This document shows, one piece after another, positions 9,186-18,729 of a DNA stretch of 64,000 bases (position 1 is the stretch's first letter; the number at the start of each line of letters is the position of its first letter). The translations under genes were made by a program, and so were the position numbers. The stretch comes from Pseudochrobactrum kiredjianiae (GTDB taxonomy: Bacteria > Pseudomonadota > Alphaproteobacteria > Rhizobiales > Rhizobiaceae), in assembly GCF_030362795.1 (NCBI RefSeq), contig NZ_JAUCBM010000006.1, forward strand, positions 124,001 through 188,000. The letters are read 5' to 3'. The notes beneath the pieces were generated by a model that was not told the DNA's origin, did no database searches, and saw only the letters and a program-made list of their open reading frames with translations.

Positions 9186-10094
9186 TCAGGCGTGATAGGC
9201 GGCAACACCGTTTTGTGAAAGTAAAGCTGCCCGCAGCTTTTCCAGAGCACGGCTTTCAATCTGGCGCACACGCTCCTTAGAAATTCCAAGCCTATCACCG
9301 AGCATTTCCAATGTTACCGCATCATCATTGAGACGGCGTTCGCGAATAATATGCAATTCCCGCTCATTCAACACGGACAAAGCCTGTTTCAACCAGCTGA
9401 CACGTCTTTCACTATCAATCATATTACCAACGACTTCATCCTGCAGCGGATGATCATCAACCAGAAAATCAATCTTCTCTGCACTGCTGCTGTCATCTGG
9501 CGATACGGTCATACTCAGAGAACTATCCGGTCCTGAGAGTCTGGAATCCATCAGCTCCACATCTTTTTCAGAAACGCCGAGTTGTTCTGAAATACGGCTG
9601 TATAATTCCCGTTTAGAAATCGACTCATTGCTCTGCGCCAGTTTCGCGCGCAAACGTCGTAAGTTGAAAAACAGAGCCTTTTGCGTAGAACTGGTGCCAC
9701 CGCGAACAATCGACCAGTTGCGCAGAATATAATCCTGTATCGCCGCTCTGATCCACCAGATCGCATAAGTTGAAAACCGGACTTCACGCTCCGGTTCAAA
9801 ACGGAAAGCAGCCTCCATCAGTCCGACGGTGCCCTCCTGAATAAGATCGGCAATCGGCAGATCAAACTTGCGGAAACGGGCAGCGGTGGAAATTACCAGC
9901 CGCATATGGGCAGAGGTGATTGCATCCAGCGCAACCTGATCGCCCTGCTCTTTCCAGCGCAACACAAGTGCCTGCTCCTGCTCGCGCTCAAGATAAGGCG
10001 CGGACATAGCACTGCGTATAAGATTTCCGGAAGATACAAAAGCGGCAGTACGTGTTGTGACTTCGGATAAGGCGGAGGACGCTACAGGCTTCAT
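9186..10094 (-). CDS. rpoH: RNA polymerase sigma factor RpoH (sigma-32 type)
   Basis: Heat-shock/stress sigma factor of 302 residues from the ATG at 10094, which has a GGAGAG Shine-Dalgarno; the longer frame to 10142 adds 16 unlikely residues. Region 2 is clear (DLIQEGTVGLMEAAFRFE, then FSTYAIWWIRAAIQDYILRN, 108-126). The RpoH box follows at 138-146 as QKALFFNLR, one change from the classic QRKLFFNLR. Region 4 contains a helix-turn-helix ending GISKERVRQIESRALEKLR. Alphaproteobacteria often have two RpoH proteins; from neighbourhood (carD, fdxA, helicase) this is probably RpoH2, but I cannot prove which paralogue it is. Confidence 0.92.
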   Translation of the reverse strand: MKPVASSALSEVTTRTAAFVSSGNLIRSAMSAPYLEREQEQALVLRWKEQGDQVALDAITSAHMRLVISTAARFRKFDLPIADLIQEGTVGLMEAAFRFEPEREVRFSTYAIWWIRAAIQDYILRNWSIVRGGTSSTQKALFFNLRRLRAKLAQSNESISKRELYSRISEQLGVSEKDVELMDSRLSGPDSSLSMTVSPDDSSSAEKIDFLVDDHPLQDEVVGNMIDSERRVSWLKQALSVLNERELHIIRERRLNDDAVTLEMLGDRLGISKERVRQIESRALEKLRAALLSQNGVAAYHA

Positions 10095-10317
10095 TTCACT
10101 CTCCAAAACGAAAACACAACGCAACCTGTACGATAAGATCACGTTATCCGTTACGAGCTAAACGCATGGAGAGACGTCTGGTTCCTTCAGCTTTCAATAA
10201 TTTTACGATTTTATTGAACAGAGAACTTGAAAATAAACAGAGCTGCACCACGAAACCTTACGGTGCTTACTTTACCCTGCCTTCGCACTTTAATTCGTCA
10301 GGATCGGCTATAAAAAC

Positions 10318-10353
10318 AAGAACGCCGTACTGCGTAAGCAGAACGGCGTTCTT
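10318..10353 (-). terminator. Hairpin downstream of carD
   Basis: An 11-bp outer stem (10318-10328 with 10343-10353) encloses an inner CTGC/GCAG stem with a GTAA loop. It lies 50 bases beyond the carD stop on the leftward strand, so it may terminate carD. On the plus strand it is followed by GAAAAAAGC, with no T run. Confidence 0.65.
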
Positions 10354-10362
10354 GAAAAAAGC

Positions 10363-10409
10363 TAGAGCATAATTCCTTAAACTTGGATCAGTTTAAGGTA
10401 AAATTATGC
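10363..10409. repeat. Intergenic palindromic repeat, module B
   Basis: A ~46-bp dyad with arms AGAGCATAATTCCTTAAAC and GTTTAAGGTAAAATTATGC. Near-identical copies occur at 25604-25654, 46854-46902 and 53149-53199. This copy overlaps the last Ala codon and the TAA stop of carD. Confidence 0.88.
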
Positions 10410-10982
10410 GGCTTCTGCTTCATCATCCTCGGCCTCAGCTTCATCAGCTTTGGTACCGCGTTTCGGGCCTTTTGCCAGATTCACTTCGATCAGACGAACC
10501 GATTCTGTATCAGACAGCTTGTTAACGGCTGCAACTTCACGCGCCATGCGATCAAGAGCAGCTTCATAAAGCTGGCGTTCAGAATAGGACTGCTCCGGCT
10601 GATTATCAGCGCGGAAAAGGTCACGTACAACTTCAGCAATAAAAATCAGGTCACCGGAATTGATTTTTGCATCATATTCCTGCGCCCGGCGCGACCACAT
10701 AGTGCGCTTGATACGGGCACGACCCTGCAAAACTTTCAATGCACGTTCTACAAAATCACCTTCAGACAATTTGCGCATACCAATGGTAGCTGCTTTCGCC
10801 ACCGGTACTTTCAGGCGCATTTTGTCTTTATCGAAATCAATAACAAAAAGTTCAAGCTTCATGCCTGCAACTTCCTGTTCTTCGATTGCAACGATCTGCC
10901 CCACACCATGTGACGGATACACAATAGACTCACCCGTTTTAAAACCCTGACGGGCGGAGGTCTTCTTCTGCTGGGATGACAT
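10404..10982 (-). CDS. carD: CarD/CdnL family transcriptional regulator
   Basis: RNA polymerase-binding regulator of 192 residues. The start is taken as ATG 10982 (MSSQQKK), preceded by AGGGAG; the frame upstream to 11084 is not protein-like. The N-terminal RNAP-interaction domain is recognisable in FKTGESIVYPSHGVGQIV (14-31) and the following strands MKLELFVIDF and MRLKVPV. The C-terminal helical domain includes IKRTMWSRRAQEYDAKI, with the Trp that in CarD inserts at the upstream edge of the promoter bubble. The last ~18 residues form a very acidic tail (EAEAEDDEAEAA). CarD stabilises open complexes, often at rRNA promoters. The TAA stop lies within a module B repeat. Confidence 0.92.
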   Translation of the reverse strand: MSSQQKKTSARQGFKTGESIVYPSHGVGQIVAIEEQEVAGMKLELFVIDFDKDKMRLKVPVAKAATIGMRKLSEGDFVERALKVLQGRARIKRTMWSRRAQEYDAKINSGDLIFIAEVVRDLFRADNQPEQSYSERQLYEAALDRMAREVAAVNKLSDTESVRLIEVNLAKGPKRGTKADEAEAEDDEAEAA

Positions 10983-11419
10983 ACGCTTCAATACTCCCTG
11001 TAGTGTCCGGCGCTGGAGCGCCGGTTTACACGCGGTGATACAATCAGTCCTGCGAATTGCTCCATGGGAAGACGGAACAATCATAACAGCTGATTAAAAC
11101 AAGTGCCGAAACAGAATGTAAAAGGGATGCTGAGGCAAAACTTAAGCATAAAAAATCACAGGTTAAACGGCAGGAGCAAAATTTAGAAACAAAGTTGCTC
11201 CGGCACTATTTCAGCCTGTAATTAATATCAGCCTTTCAGTGAATACCTATAGCCGCCACGAAATGACGCCTGCTCATCGACATTATTGTGGACAGTAACA
11301 CAAAAAACAGGAAGAATCAACAAAATGACGGCACAAACCGCGCACGCGGATGAATTGTGTTAACAATTCGTTAACAGGCCTGACAGGTTTGCAGTTATTC
11401 AGGGGATTTGGCGCAGCGA
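10983..11419. other. Gene-free stretch between carD and fdxA
   Basis: No credible ORF. It presumably holds the carD promoter. A tight inverted repeat (TGTTAAC-AATTC-GTTAACA, 11358-11376) sits about 45 bases past the fdxA stop; it may be a weak terminator or a regulator site. Confidence 0.5.
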
Positions 11420-11758
11420 TTAATCGCCTTCGCCAGGTTCTGCCGAGAAGAACTGTTCAAGCTTGTTTGCGACGCCATCCATCTCGGTGGCTTCAGGCAT
11501 CTGATCTTTTTTCACGGTCAGATTTGGCCATTTCGCAGAATATTCAGAATTCAGCTCAATCCATTTATCAAGACCCGGCTCTGTATCCGGACGAATAGCT
11601 TCCGCAGGACATTCCGGTTCACACACGCCGCAGTCAATGCACTCATCAGGATTGATGACGAGCATGTTCTCGCCCTCATAGAAACAATCGACAGGACAGA
11701 CCTCCACGCAATCCGTATATTTGCAGCGAATGCAGTTATCGGTCACGACATAAGTCAT
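11420..11758 (-). CDS. fdxA: Seven-iron ferredoxin FdxA
   Basis: A 112-residue ferredoxin starting at ATG 11758 after a GGAG Shine-Dalgarno. Cys9, Cys12, Cys17, Cys21 and Cys25 lie in the first cluster-binding region ([18 protein letters not shown]) and Cys40, Cys43, Cys46, Cys50 in the second ([12 protein letters not shown]). This spacing is that of the [3Fe-4S][4Fe-4S] ferredoxins such as Azotobacter FdI, with a long C-terminal extension wrapping the core. It is a cytoplasmic electron carrier. Its place between carD and the S4/helicase pair is conserved in Rhizobiales by my recollection. Confidence 0.95.
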   Translation of the reverse strand: MTYVVTDNCIRCKYTDCVEVCPVDCFYEGENMLVINPDECIDCGVCEPECPAEAIRPDTEPGLDKWIELNSEYSAKWPNLTVKKDQMPEATEMDGVANKLEQFFSAEPGEGD

Positions 11759-12201
11759 TGTCGAACTCCTAGAGTTTTGAACTGCCACACAGAACAATGT
11801 GGCTCATATTACAATCAGGGCGGCTTACAATTCAGAGCAACAGGGGGGATGTTTCCCGCACCGGACATCAGATCAGTAAGCTGAGATGATTTTTAGCAGG
11901 CAATGCGCAGAGCACAAGACAGCGGAAAATCTGTCTGTCAGGTAACGACTTTAACCACAGCTTGCAAGAGGGTTTTACCCCGACCGCGACGCTCCGCCGC
12001 AAAAAAGAACCACATTCTGCGACACTGTATTTTCTGAAAAACGGCATCTCCGCCAGTCTTTAATACAGCATAATCCTTCCGCCGAAACATTACGCATTCC
12101 GGTCAGCTACAGAGATCACACAAAAAATTGATAGACTGAAATCGTAAATTTCAAAGCTGAACTATAATTCAGCTTTGAAAACGACTCACATGCAGCGCTT
12201 T
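11759..12201. other. Gene-free upstream region of fdxA
   Basis: About 440 bases without a credible gene. I see only T/A-rich stretches compatible with the fdxA promoter and no clear operator. Confidence 0.4.
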
Positions 12202-12305
12202 TAGAGCGGTTTCAGTTAATATTGAACCGTTGAAACCGCTCTATCTTTTTGTTTTACGCGCATTTGAATCCGAAAACCGTTTCACACTTTTCGGAATGCG
12301 CTTTT
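12202..12305 (-). repeat. Composite intergenic repeat (hairpin plus module C)
   Basis: Two parts. First a dyad (AGAGCGGTTTCA at 12203 pairing with TGAAACCGCTCT ending 12242). Then module C in reverse orientation: TTTTACGCGCAT, CCGAAAACCGTTTCACACTT, TTCGGAATGCGC. The same two-part layout recurs at 56457-56556. Confidence 0.85.
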
Positions 12306-12317
12306 TACCGGCAAGGG

Positions 12318-12725
12318 TCATCCGATTTCATCAAAACCGGAGCCACCCTGCTTCAGCCGTTCCGTTGCGCGCCTATCGCGTTTCGTCGGACGGCCGGAAC
12401 CTGCATCCCGTTTTTCCGCCATCGCCATTGTCTGCTGTGCTGAAGTTTCAGGTGGCGGCGTCTGATCTTCGAAGAGCAATTGCGCCTCAGGAAATGAACC
12501 GCGACGCTCTCCCAGTTCTTTCACTTTGTAGATCAGAATACGGCGATCCAGCGTTATCGCAACCACATCACCGATTTTAACGCCGTATGAAGCCTGATCA
12601 ATTTTATCACGATTAATACGTACACGCCCGCCGGCAGCAAGTTTTGCCGCGAGCGAGCGTGATTTAACGACGCGAGTGAAAAACAACCATTTATCAATGC
12701 GCTGTTTTAAAACACCCGTATTCAT
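12318..12725 (-). CDS. S4-domain RNA-binding protein, HslR-like
   Basis: A 135-residue protein whose N-terminus is an S4 RNA-binding domain (RIDKWLFFTRVVKSRSLAAK, 9-28, followed by GGRVRIN). This matches the Hsp15/HslR group, which in E. coli rescues stalled 50S subunits carrying nascent chains. The tail is basic and disordered, as in HslR. It begins four bases after the stop of the SUV3-like helicase gene, so the two are almost certainly co-transcribed and may both act on RNA or ribosomes. Confidence 0.88.
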   Translation of the reverse strand: MNTGVLKQRIDKWLFFTRVVKSRSLAAKLAAGGRVRINRDKIDQASYGVKIGDVVAITLDRRILIYKVKELGERRGSFPEAQLLFEDQTPPPETSAQQTMAMAEKRDAGSGRPTKRDRRATERLKQGGSGFDEIG

Positions 12726-12729
12726 CGGC

Positions 12730-15700
12730 TTACTTCTTCAGTTGCTCTTTCAGAGCAAGCAGCTTGGCGAATGGTGAATCCGGATCAATCTGCACTGGGC
12801 GCTCATTGCGTTCAACGCGCTTCTGATCCTGACCATGATCGCGCTTGCCGTGACGCGGCTTGCCCTGATGATCATTGCGACCGGATTTCTGTTCACCGTT
12901 GCGGAAATCAACCCGTGCAGCTTTTTCAAACCGCTTGCTGCGGCCTTCACGGGACTGACTATCTTTTTCACCAGCATTGTCTTTAGCAGCATCAGCCGGT
13001 GCACCATCTTTAGCAGGCGCACGGCGGTTACCCTGCGGACGCGGGCGGTTACGGTTCTGTTCACGCGGACGATTGTCATGACGACCCGGACGCCACAGCA
13101 GAACCATTTTGACAGGCTCTTCAGCAGCAGGCGCATCCGATGCTTCTGTTTCCGCAACGGAGGCTTCCGGCGCAACAGCTTCTGCAACCGGTGCTTCTTC
13201 TGCACGCACAGCAGATTCCGCTTCTGGCTGTTCAGCAATTTCAGCAGCAGCTTCAACAACCGGCTCTGCAACAGCTTCACCTGCCAGCTTGGCAGCATCA
13301 GCTTCTGCAAAAGCATCCAGTTCCGCAAGCTTCGCAGCAACCGCCGTTGCCTCCATCGCCTCATGACGATAGCCAAGGCTTTTCAGCACTTCTTCCATGT
13401 CTTCCGGTGTGGCACCAAGAATAGACATCATCGACGGTGTTACCGTGAAACGGGCACCATCATAAGCACCTTCAGCACGCAGACCAGCACCCGGACGCCA
13501 GGCCAAAGCCGGACGGATCAGGTCGGCCAGACGTTCCAGAATATCGAAACGAACAGCACGGCGGCCAAGCACACGATAACCGGCCAGCGCGTAGAATACC
13601 GGGTCAAACTCCGGATCAACCACAACTGATGTACGGCCAGCGGCCAGCACATGTACCACATCACCGTAACCGGCGCGTTCACGGCCATCATTGCTCAAAG
13701 CCCACAGCAGGGTCATCAGGCCAGCCGGTGCCGGCTTCAGCAATGCCGGAATGAAAACATGATAGGCACCGAAACGCACACCAAAACGGCGCAGCGCTGC
13801 ACGGGAATCCTGATCCAGACCGCGGATTTCTTCAGCAATATCACGACGCTGAATGACACCAAAACTCTCAACCAAACGGAACGCCAGACCACGGGTCATA
13901 CCGGTCAGGGCATCAGCCTCAGTCAGATCGTGCAATGGCTTGAGAACAGTCTCAATATGATGCGCGACAAAGCGGTCAATACGGCTCTGTACTTTCTCAC
14001 GCGATGCGCCGCTCAGCTGCTCGTCAGCCAAAAGAACGCTACGCGGACGCAACACACTGTCACCGGCAACCAGCGTGGCAACCGGCGCACCAACCCAGCG
14101 CAGAATACCATCTGAGCCAAGGGCGAAATCGCCATTGGCCGCAGCAGAGAAACGCTCTGCACGACGGTCATATTCAGCGGCCAGCGCTTTTTGTGCTGCC
14201 CCCTTTACCGCTTTCGCGTCAGGCCCTTCGGCCTTAACATCGGCGGTAAATCGGAATCCTTCCAACTGCCCGACATTGTGGTCTTCGACGAGGACATCCC
14301 CTGTCGGGCTAATTTCTGCTTCTAGCATGGCATTCTCTCTCAGGCGCTTCATAAGCACGCTTGTCCGGCGGTCTACAAAGCGTTTCGTCAACCGTTCATG
14401 CAACGCATCGGACAATCTGTCCTCAATTTCGCGCGTCTTGTCTTGCCAATGTGTCGGATCTGCCAACCAGCCCGGCCGATGCGACACATATGTCCATGTG
14501 CGAATTTGTGCAATACGATGAGATAGAGTGTCGATCTCACCGTCAGTCCTGTCGGACCGGCGCACCTGCTCGCTCATATAGTCTTCATCCACAAAACCTT
14601 TGCGAATGATATCCTTATAGATTGCAGCAATAATATCGGCATGTTGTGCCGGCGCAATCCTTCTATAGTCGGGAAGCGCACAGGCATCCCACAAAATTTC
14701 TACACGCTTAGGCGTATCAGCCAGCTGCATGATCGTTTCATCACGCGCCAGATTTTCAAGCGCCTGCATGTCAACCGCAGGCAGCGCCCGTGTCAACCCT
14801 TCCAATGGGGCAGAACGGTCCAGAGACTGCTTCAAAGCGCGTACTGATGCAAAATCAAACTGAGCTGTGCGCCATTGCAACACTTTCACCGCATCAAAAC
14901 TATGCGATTCTATCCGTTCTACAAGTTCCTTATCGAACGGATCAACCTGACCGGTCACACCAAATGTCCCGTCGCGCAAGTGACGCCCTGCACGACCGGC
15001 GATCTGGCCGAGTTCACCGGCATTGAGATTGCGGTATTGGAAACCGTCAAATTTACGTGCCTGCGCAAAAGCAACATGATCAACATCGAGGTTAAGGCCC
15101 ATGCCGATCGCATCGGTCGCCACCAGAAAATCAACATCGCCGGACTGATAAAGCTCAACCTGCGCATTGCGTGTGCGCGGGCTCAATGCGCCCATCACCA
15201 CAGCTGCACCGCCCCTTTGGCGACGGATCAGCTCGGCAATCGCGTAAACTTCATCCGCAGAGAAAGCGACAATCGCACTGCGCCGTGGCAGGCGGGTAAT
15301 TTTTTTAGAACCCGCATAGACCAGATTTGAGAGGCGCGGACGGGTAATAATATTGATGCCGCGCAGCATTTTCTCAAGAATAGGCCGCATTGTTGCCGCG
15401 CCGAGCAACAAGGTTTCCTGTTTGCCGCGCAAATGCAAAAGGCGATCCGTGAAAATATGCCCGCGCTCAAGATCGGCGGCCAGCTGCACTTCATCAATCG
15501 CCACAAAAGCGGCATTGGTTTGACGTGGCAGCGCCTCAACGGTGCAAACCGAATATTTGGCACCGGCAGGAATGATTTTTTCTTCGCCGGTCACCAGTGC
15601 TACTTTTTGCGGACCAACCTTAGCGACCAGCTTGTTATAAACTTCGCGCGCTAAAAGGCGCAGCGGTAAACCGATAATTCCGCTCTCATGGGCGAGCATA

Positions 15701-15849
15701 CGCTCCAGCGCCAGATGAGTCTTTCCCGTATTCGTCGGCCCGAGAACGGCCGTCACGTCACGTCCGCTGACAATGAGCGGCGCTCCTTGAGGATGCTGCA
15801 GAGACGCCGCCTGAGCCGGAGGCGTCAATGATTTCTTCTGGTCATTCAT
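12730..15849 (-). CDS. SUV3-like RNA helicase with long disordered tail
   Basis: A 1039-residue superfamily 2 helicase. Walker A is GPTNTGKT (37-44), Walker B DEVQ (119-122, in AIDEVQLAADLERGHIF), and motif VI lies in QIAGRAGRH near 283. The GPTNTGKT/DEVQ pair is the hallmark of SUV3, the mitochondrial RNA helicase that works with an exonuclease in RNA decay; alphaproteobacteria carry a related protein. From about residue 860 the sequence is Ala/Glu rich and then, in the last 120 residues, Arg/Lys/Asn/Gln/Gly rich, probably disordered and able to bind RNA or partners. It is followed closely by the S4-domain gene. Function here is inferred from family. Confidence 0.85.
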   Translation of the reverse strand: MNDQKKSLTPPAQAASLQHPQGAPLIVSGRDVTAVLGPTNTGKTHLALERMLAHESGIIGLPLRLLAREVYNKLVAKVGPQKVALVTGEEKIIPAGAKYSVCTVEALPRQTNAAFVAIDEVQLAADLERGHIFTDRLLHLRGKQETLLLGAATMRPILEKMLRGINIITRPRLSNLVYAGSKKITRLPRRSAIVAFSADEVYAIAELIRRQRGGAAVVMGALSPRTRNAQVELYQSGDVDFLVATDAIGMGLNLDVDHVAFAQARKFDGFQYRNLNAGELGQIAGRAGRHLRDGTFGVTGQVDPFDKELVERIESHSFDAVKVLQWRTAQFDFASVRALKQSLDRSAPLEGLTRALPAVDMQALENLARDETIMQLADTPKRVEILWDACALPDYRRIAPAQHADIIAAIYKDIIRKGFVDEDYMSEQVRRSDRTDGEIDTLSHRIAQIRTWTYVSHRPGWLADPTHWQDKTREIEDRLSDALHERLTKRFVDRRTSVLMKRLRENAMLEAEISPTGDVLVEDHNVGQLEGFRFTADVKAEGPDAKAVKGAAQKALAAEYDRRAERFSAAANGDFALGSDGILRWVGAPVATLVAGDSVLRPRSVLLADEQLSGASREKVQSRIDRFVAHHIETVLKPLHDLTEADALTGMTRGLAFRLVESFGVIQRRDIAEEIRGLDQDSRAALRRFGVRFGAYHVFIPALLKPAPAGLMTLLWALSNDGRERAGYGDVVHVLAAGRTSVVVDPEFDPVFYALAGYRVLGRRAVRFDILERLADLIRPALAWRPGAGLRAEGAYDGARFTVTPSMMSILGATPEDMEEVLKSLGYRHEAMEATAVAAKLAELDAFAEADAAKLAGEAVAEPVVEAAAEIAEQPEAESAVRAEEAPVAEAVAPEASVAETEASDAPAAEEPVKMVLLWRPGRHDNRPREQNRNRPRPQGNRRAPAKDGAPADAAKDNAGEKDSQSREGRSKRFEKAARVDFRNGEQKSGRNDHQGKPRHGKRDHGQDQKRVERNERPVQIDPDSPFAKLLALKEQLKK

Positions 15850-16611
15850 GCGGAATTGATTATTCCCCGTCTCATGAAGGCGTCACACAGAATGCCCGCT
15901 TTTGGTCACGCTGAACAAACAGCATAATCAAACTAATCGGACAAACCCATTTTTCTGCTGCATTTTTATTTCTTAGCAGCTTGCATATAGCAGGTAGCAC
16001 TATCTGCCCCTGACTAAAAGGGCAACAACTACAGCTTTATGACTTCTTTTATGGCAAATCTTCAGAAAACACCAAGAAACAACGAAGGCACTGCATTTCT
16101 TGACAGTCTTTCCGGTTTTCCTTGAACTTTCCGGTTTTATAAACCGCTGAAATAACGCTGAGAAACTGCATATTTTAACAATCAGAACACCAGAGGAACA
16201 AAGCAGCTACGAATCAACTGTTTCTAGTGGTTCTTATTTTGTTCGAGACAACATCATGTGCTGTTTTAAAAAATGCACACAATATACAGAATCCAGCCTT
16301 GTCAAAACCGGAACAAATCCCGCTGAAATTAACTTTTATGCCCGCTCACACCAGAAGAATTGGTTTTATTTCTAAAATACCAATTTCAACAACGCGTGGC
16401 CGTTAAGGAAGATGAAAGTTTCCTTAACAATTCAGGCTGTCTGACCGCAGTCACTGCATGACTGGTTAAGATTCTGGCCAAACCCTGAACGAATCGGCGA
16501 CGAATCGCTGATAGAGCAAAGTTCCCGTTTCATTCCGGCAATATATAGACGTGAAAATCACAGAAGCACTACATATAGTATAAGGACGTTACGATATAGT
16601 CTGACTGGGCA
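15850..16611. other. Long gene-free, hairpin-rich region upstream of the helicase
   Basis: About 760 bases with no credible ORF. Visible structure: a direct repeat CTTTCCGGTTTT (about 16107-16120 and 16127-16138), a hairpin GTTAAGGA/TCCTTAAC (16402-16409 with 16421-16428) and a hairpin CAGTCA/TGACTG (16448-16464). It must contain the helicase promoter on its left side. The rest could encode a small RNA, which I cannot confirm. Confidence 0.4.
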
Positions 16612-16615
16612 GCAA

Positions 16616-16649
16616 AAGGCCGCGAAAAGGTTAATATTCTCGCGGCCTT
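16616..16649 (-). terminator. Rho-independent terminator, leftward
   Basis: A 10-bp GC-rich stem (16616-16625 with 16640-16649). On the minus strand it is followed by TTTTGC. It may be a second terminator for the thiolase gene or mark the end of an unannotated leftward RNA from 16650-16750, a stretch that also contains an imperfect hairpin (AAGGCG ... CGCCTT, about 16693-16726). Confidence 0.65.
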
Positions 16650-16751
16650 GTCATGACTATTCGCTCTCTGGCGTTAACTTATATCTCATACCAAGGCGCT
16701 AAGATGCTAACGCATCACGCCTTGAAAAAGTTCAATCGCCACTCGGGCTTA

Positions 16752-16788
16752 ACCAAAACCCCATGAGTCATACTCATGGGGTTTTGGT
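16752..16788 (-). terminator. Terminator of the thiolase gene
   Basis: A perfect 17-bp inverted repeat (16752-16768 with 16772-16788) with a three-base loop, one base beyond the thiolase stop codon. The arm carries GGGGTTTTGG, so the transcript ends in a U-rich arm instead of a separate U run. Confidence 0.85.
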
Positions 16789-16789
16789 A

Positions 16790-17974
16790 TCAGTCGCGCT
16801 CAACACAGAGCGCAACCCCCATACCGCCACCGATACACAAGGTCGCCAGACCTTTTTTCACATCACGGCGCTGCATTTCATAGAGCAGCGTGGTCAGAAC
16901 ACGCGCACCGGATGCCCCGATCGGATGACCAATCGCAATCGCACCGCCATTCACATTCACGATGGCCGGATCAAGTCCCAGTTCACGGGTGACGCAGCAA
17001 GCTTGTGCGGCAAAAGCCTCATTGGCCTCAACCAGATCAAGATCCTTCACCGTCCAGCCAGCTTTCTCCAGCGCCTTGCGGGACGCCGGAATAGGCCCTG
17101 TGCCCATCACAGCAGGATCAACACCTGCTGTTGCCCAGGATACGATACGCGCCAGAGGCTTGATACCACGACGCTCCGCTTCCGCCTCGCTCATCAAGAC
17201 TGTTGCTGCAGCACCGTCGTTAATGCCGGAGGAATTGCCCGCCGTAACTGTACCTTCCTTGTCAAAAGCCGGACGCAGCTTTTGCAGTGCCTCAATCGTG
17301 GTGCCGTGACGGATATATTCATCCTCGCTCACAACCACCTCACCCTTACGGGTTTTAATGACAACAGGCACGATCTCATCTTTAAAACGACCGGCCACTT
17401 GCGCAGCCTCAGCCTTGTTCTGGGACGCAAGCGCGAAATTGTCCTGCTCTTCGCGGGTCAACTGCCAGCGATCAGCAATATTCTCTGCTGTTACGCCCAT
17501 AGGATAGCCGTGGAAAGCGTCTGTCAGACCGTCTTTCATCATGGTGTCGATCATTGTCAGATCGCCCATTTTGGTACCTGAGCGTAAATACGCACAATGC
17601 GGCGCCATCGACATTGATTCCTGACCACCGGCAACAATCACCGATGCATCACCATTGGCAATCTGCTGTAGCCCAAGCGCTACCGAGCGCAAGCCCGAAC
17701 CGCAAAGCTGATTGACGGCAAAGCCGGTTGTTTCGATCGGGCAACCGGCGGCGATCGCGGCCTGACGCACCGGATTCTGCCCCTGCCCTGCGCTCAAGAC
17801 CTGACCAAAAATCACTTCATCAACATCAGCAGCGGCAACACCGGCGCGCTCCAGCGCAGCCTTAATCGCAGTTGCGCCAAGCTCATGGGCAGGCACATTG
17901 GCAAAAGCGCCATTGAATGAACCAACCGGCGTGCGCGCCGCGCTGGCAATAATGACTGATGTTTCTTTGCTCAT
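16790..17974 (-). CDS. phbA: Acetyl-CoA C-acetyltransferase (acetoacetyl-CoA thiolase)
   Basis: A 394-residue biosynthetic thiolase that condenses two acetyl-CoA into acetoacetyl-CoA, or splits it. The nucleophile is Cys91 in NQLCGSGLR; the other catalytic residues are in [11 protein letters not shown] (His) and CIGGGMG (Cys) near the C-terminus. ATG 17974 is chosen because it has GAGGAAGG ahead of it and matches the family start ([18 protein letters not shown]); the longer frame adds 23 residues. In Rhizobiales this gene usually sits with phbB for polyhydroxybutyrate synthesis, but no phbB is present here, so a role in ketone or C4 metabolism is equally possible. Confidence 0.93.
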   Translation of the reverse strand: MSKETSVIIASAARTPVGSFNGAFANVPAHELGATAIKAALERAGVAAADVDEVIFGQVLSAGQGQNPVRQAAIAAGCPIETTGFAVNQLCGSGLRSVALGLQQIANGDASVIVAGGQESMSMAPHCAYLRSGTKMGDLTMIDTMMKDGLTDAFHGYPMGVTAENIADRWQLTREEQDNFALASQNKAEAAQVAGRFKDEIVPVVIKTRKGEVVVSEDEYIRHGTTIEALQKLRPAFDKEGTVTAGNSSGINDGAAATVLMSEAEAERRGIKPLARIVSWATAGVDPAVMGTGPIPASRKALEKAGWTVKDLDLVEANEAFAAQACCVTRELGLDPAIVNVNGGAIAIGHPIGASGARVLTTLLYEMQRRDVKKGLATLCIGGGMGVALCVERD

Positions 17975-18235
17975 CACAGGTACCTTCCTCACATCCCAAT
18001 CCGGCCTGTTTTCCGCATCAATACGGATCCGGCTTTTCCCCACTATAACGTCAGTTACAAATGATGCTGGTACTAATTGCGATCAAGGTTCTGAATTTTT
18101 CGCATCACCCATGGCTGGAACAGAAAGCCAGAACCACTGTTTTGCGACTTTCATACCAAAAACCACGCGTTTCATGCGCTTCATGGGATACAGGTGATGC
18201 GCTGCGGGAATAAGGCATTCCGCAAAGTACAAATA
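17975..18235. other. Intergenic region upstream of thiolase
   Basis: No credible gene. It carries the thiolase promoter; no clear operator was seen. Confidence 0.4.
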
Positions 18236-18268
18236 AAAAAAGACCGGCTAAAAAGCCGGCCTTTTTAA
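18236..18268 (-). terminator. Terminator of rpmF
   Basis: Stem 18241-18249 with 18254-18262 (one wobble), four-base AAAA loop, flanked by A and T runs, 20 bases past the rpmF stop. Confidence 0.9.
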
Positions 18269-18289
18269 ATAGCTCCAAGAAAAGCGAAA

Positions 18290-18472
18290 TTACGCTTCCT
18301 TTGGCTCCAGAACCTGACGGCCACGATACATACCGCTTTTCAGGTCGATATGATGCGGGCGACGCAGTTCGCCGGAGTTCTTGTCTTCAACATATGTCGG
18401 AGCCTTCAGCGCATCAGCAGAACGACGCATGCCGCGCTTCGAAGGGGAAGTTTTTCGTTTAGGTACAGCCAT
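18290..18472 (-). CDS. rpmF: 50S ribosomal protein L32
   Basis: A 60-residue basic protein starting [18 protein letters not shown], the invariant start of bacterial L32, with the alphaproteobacterial ending [19 protein letters not shown]. It lacks the zinc-binding Cys pairs found in some L32 versions, as is usual in this group. It is a structural part of the large ribosomal subunit. It lies downstream of mtgA on the same strand with about 260 bases between. Confidence 0.97.
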   Translation of the reverse strand: MAVPKRKTSPSKRGMRRSADALKAPTYVEDKNSGELRRPHHIDLKSGMYRGRQVLEPKEA

Positions 18473-18729
18473 GGATTCTGCTCCAGTGATTAGTCAATCG
18501 AATGTCCGGTGCCTTAAGACAAGGCTGTCACATCGGACATTGTTCCGGAAAGTTTTGCTGCCTATACACGCTCAAACGTCTTTTGACCAGCAGGACACGC
18601 ATTTTTTTTATGCAAATCCTGATTTACCGGCTTAAAACCTGCTTAGAAATGTATTTCAGTCGCCGCTCTATAACACCATTTTTGTACAAAGAACAAAAAT
18701 TTTCGCAATTTTGCAGGATTTTTCCTGAT

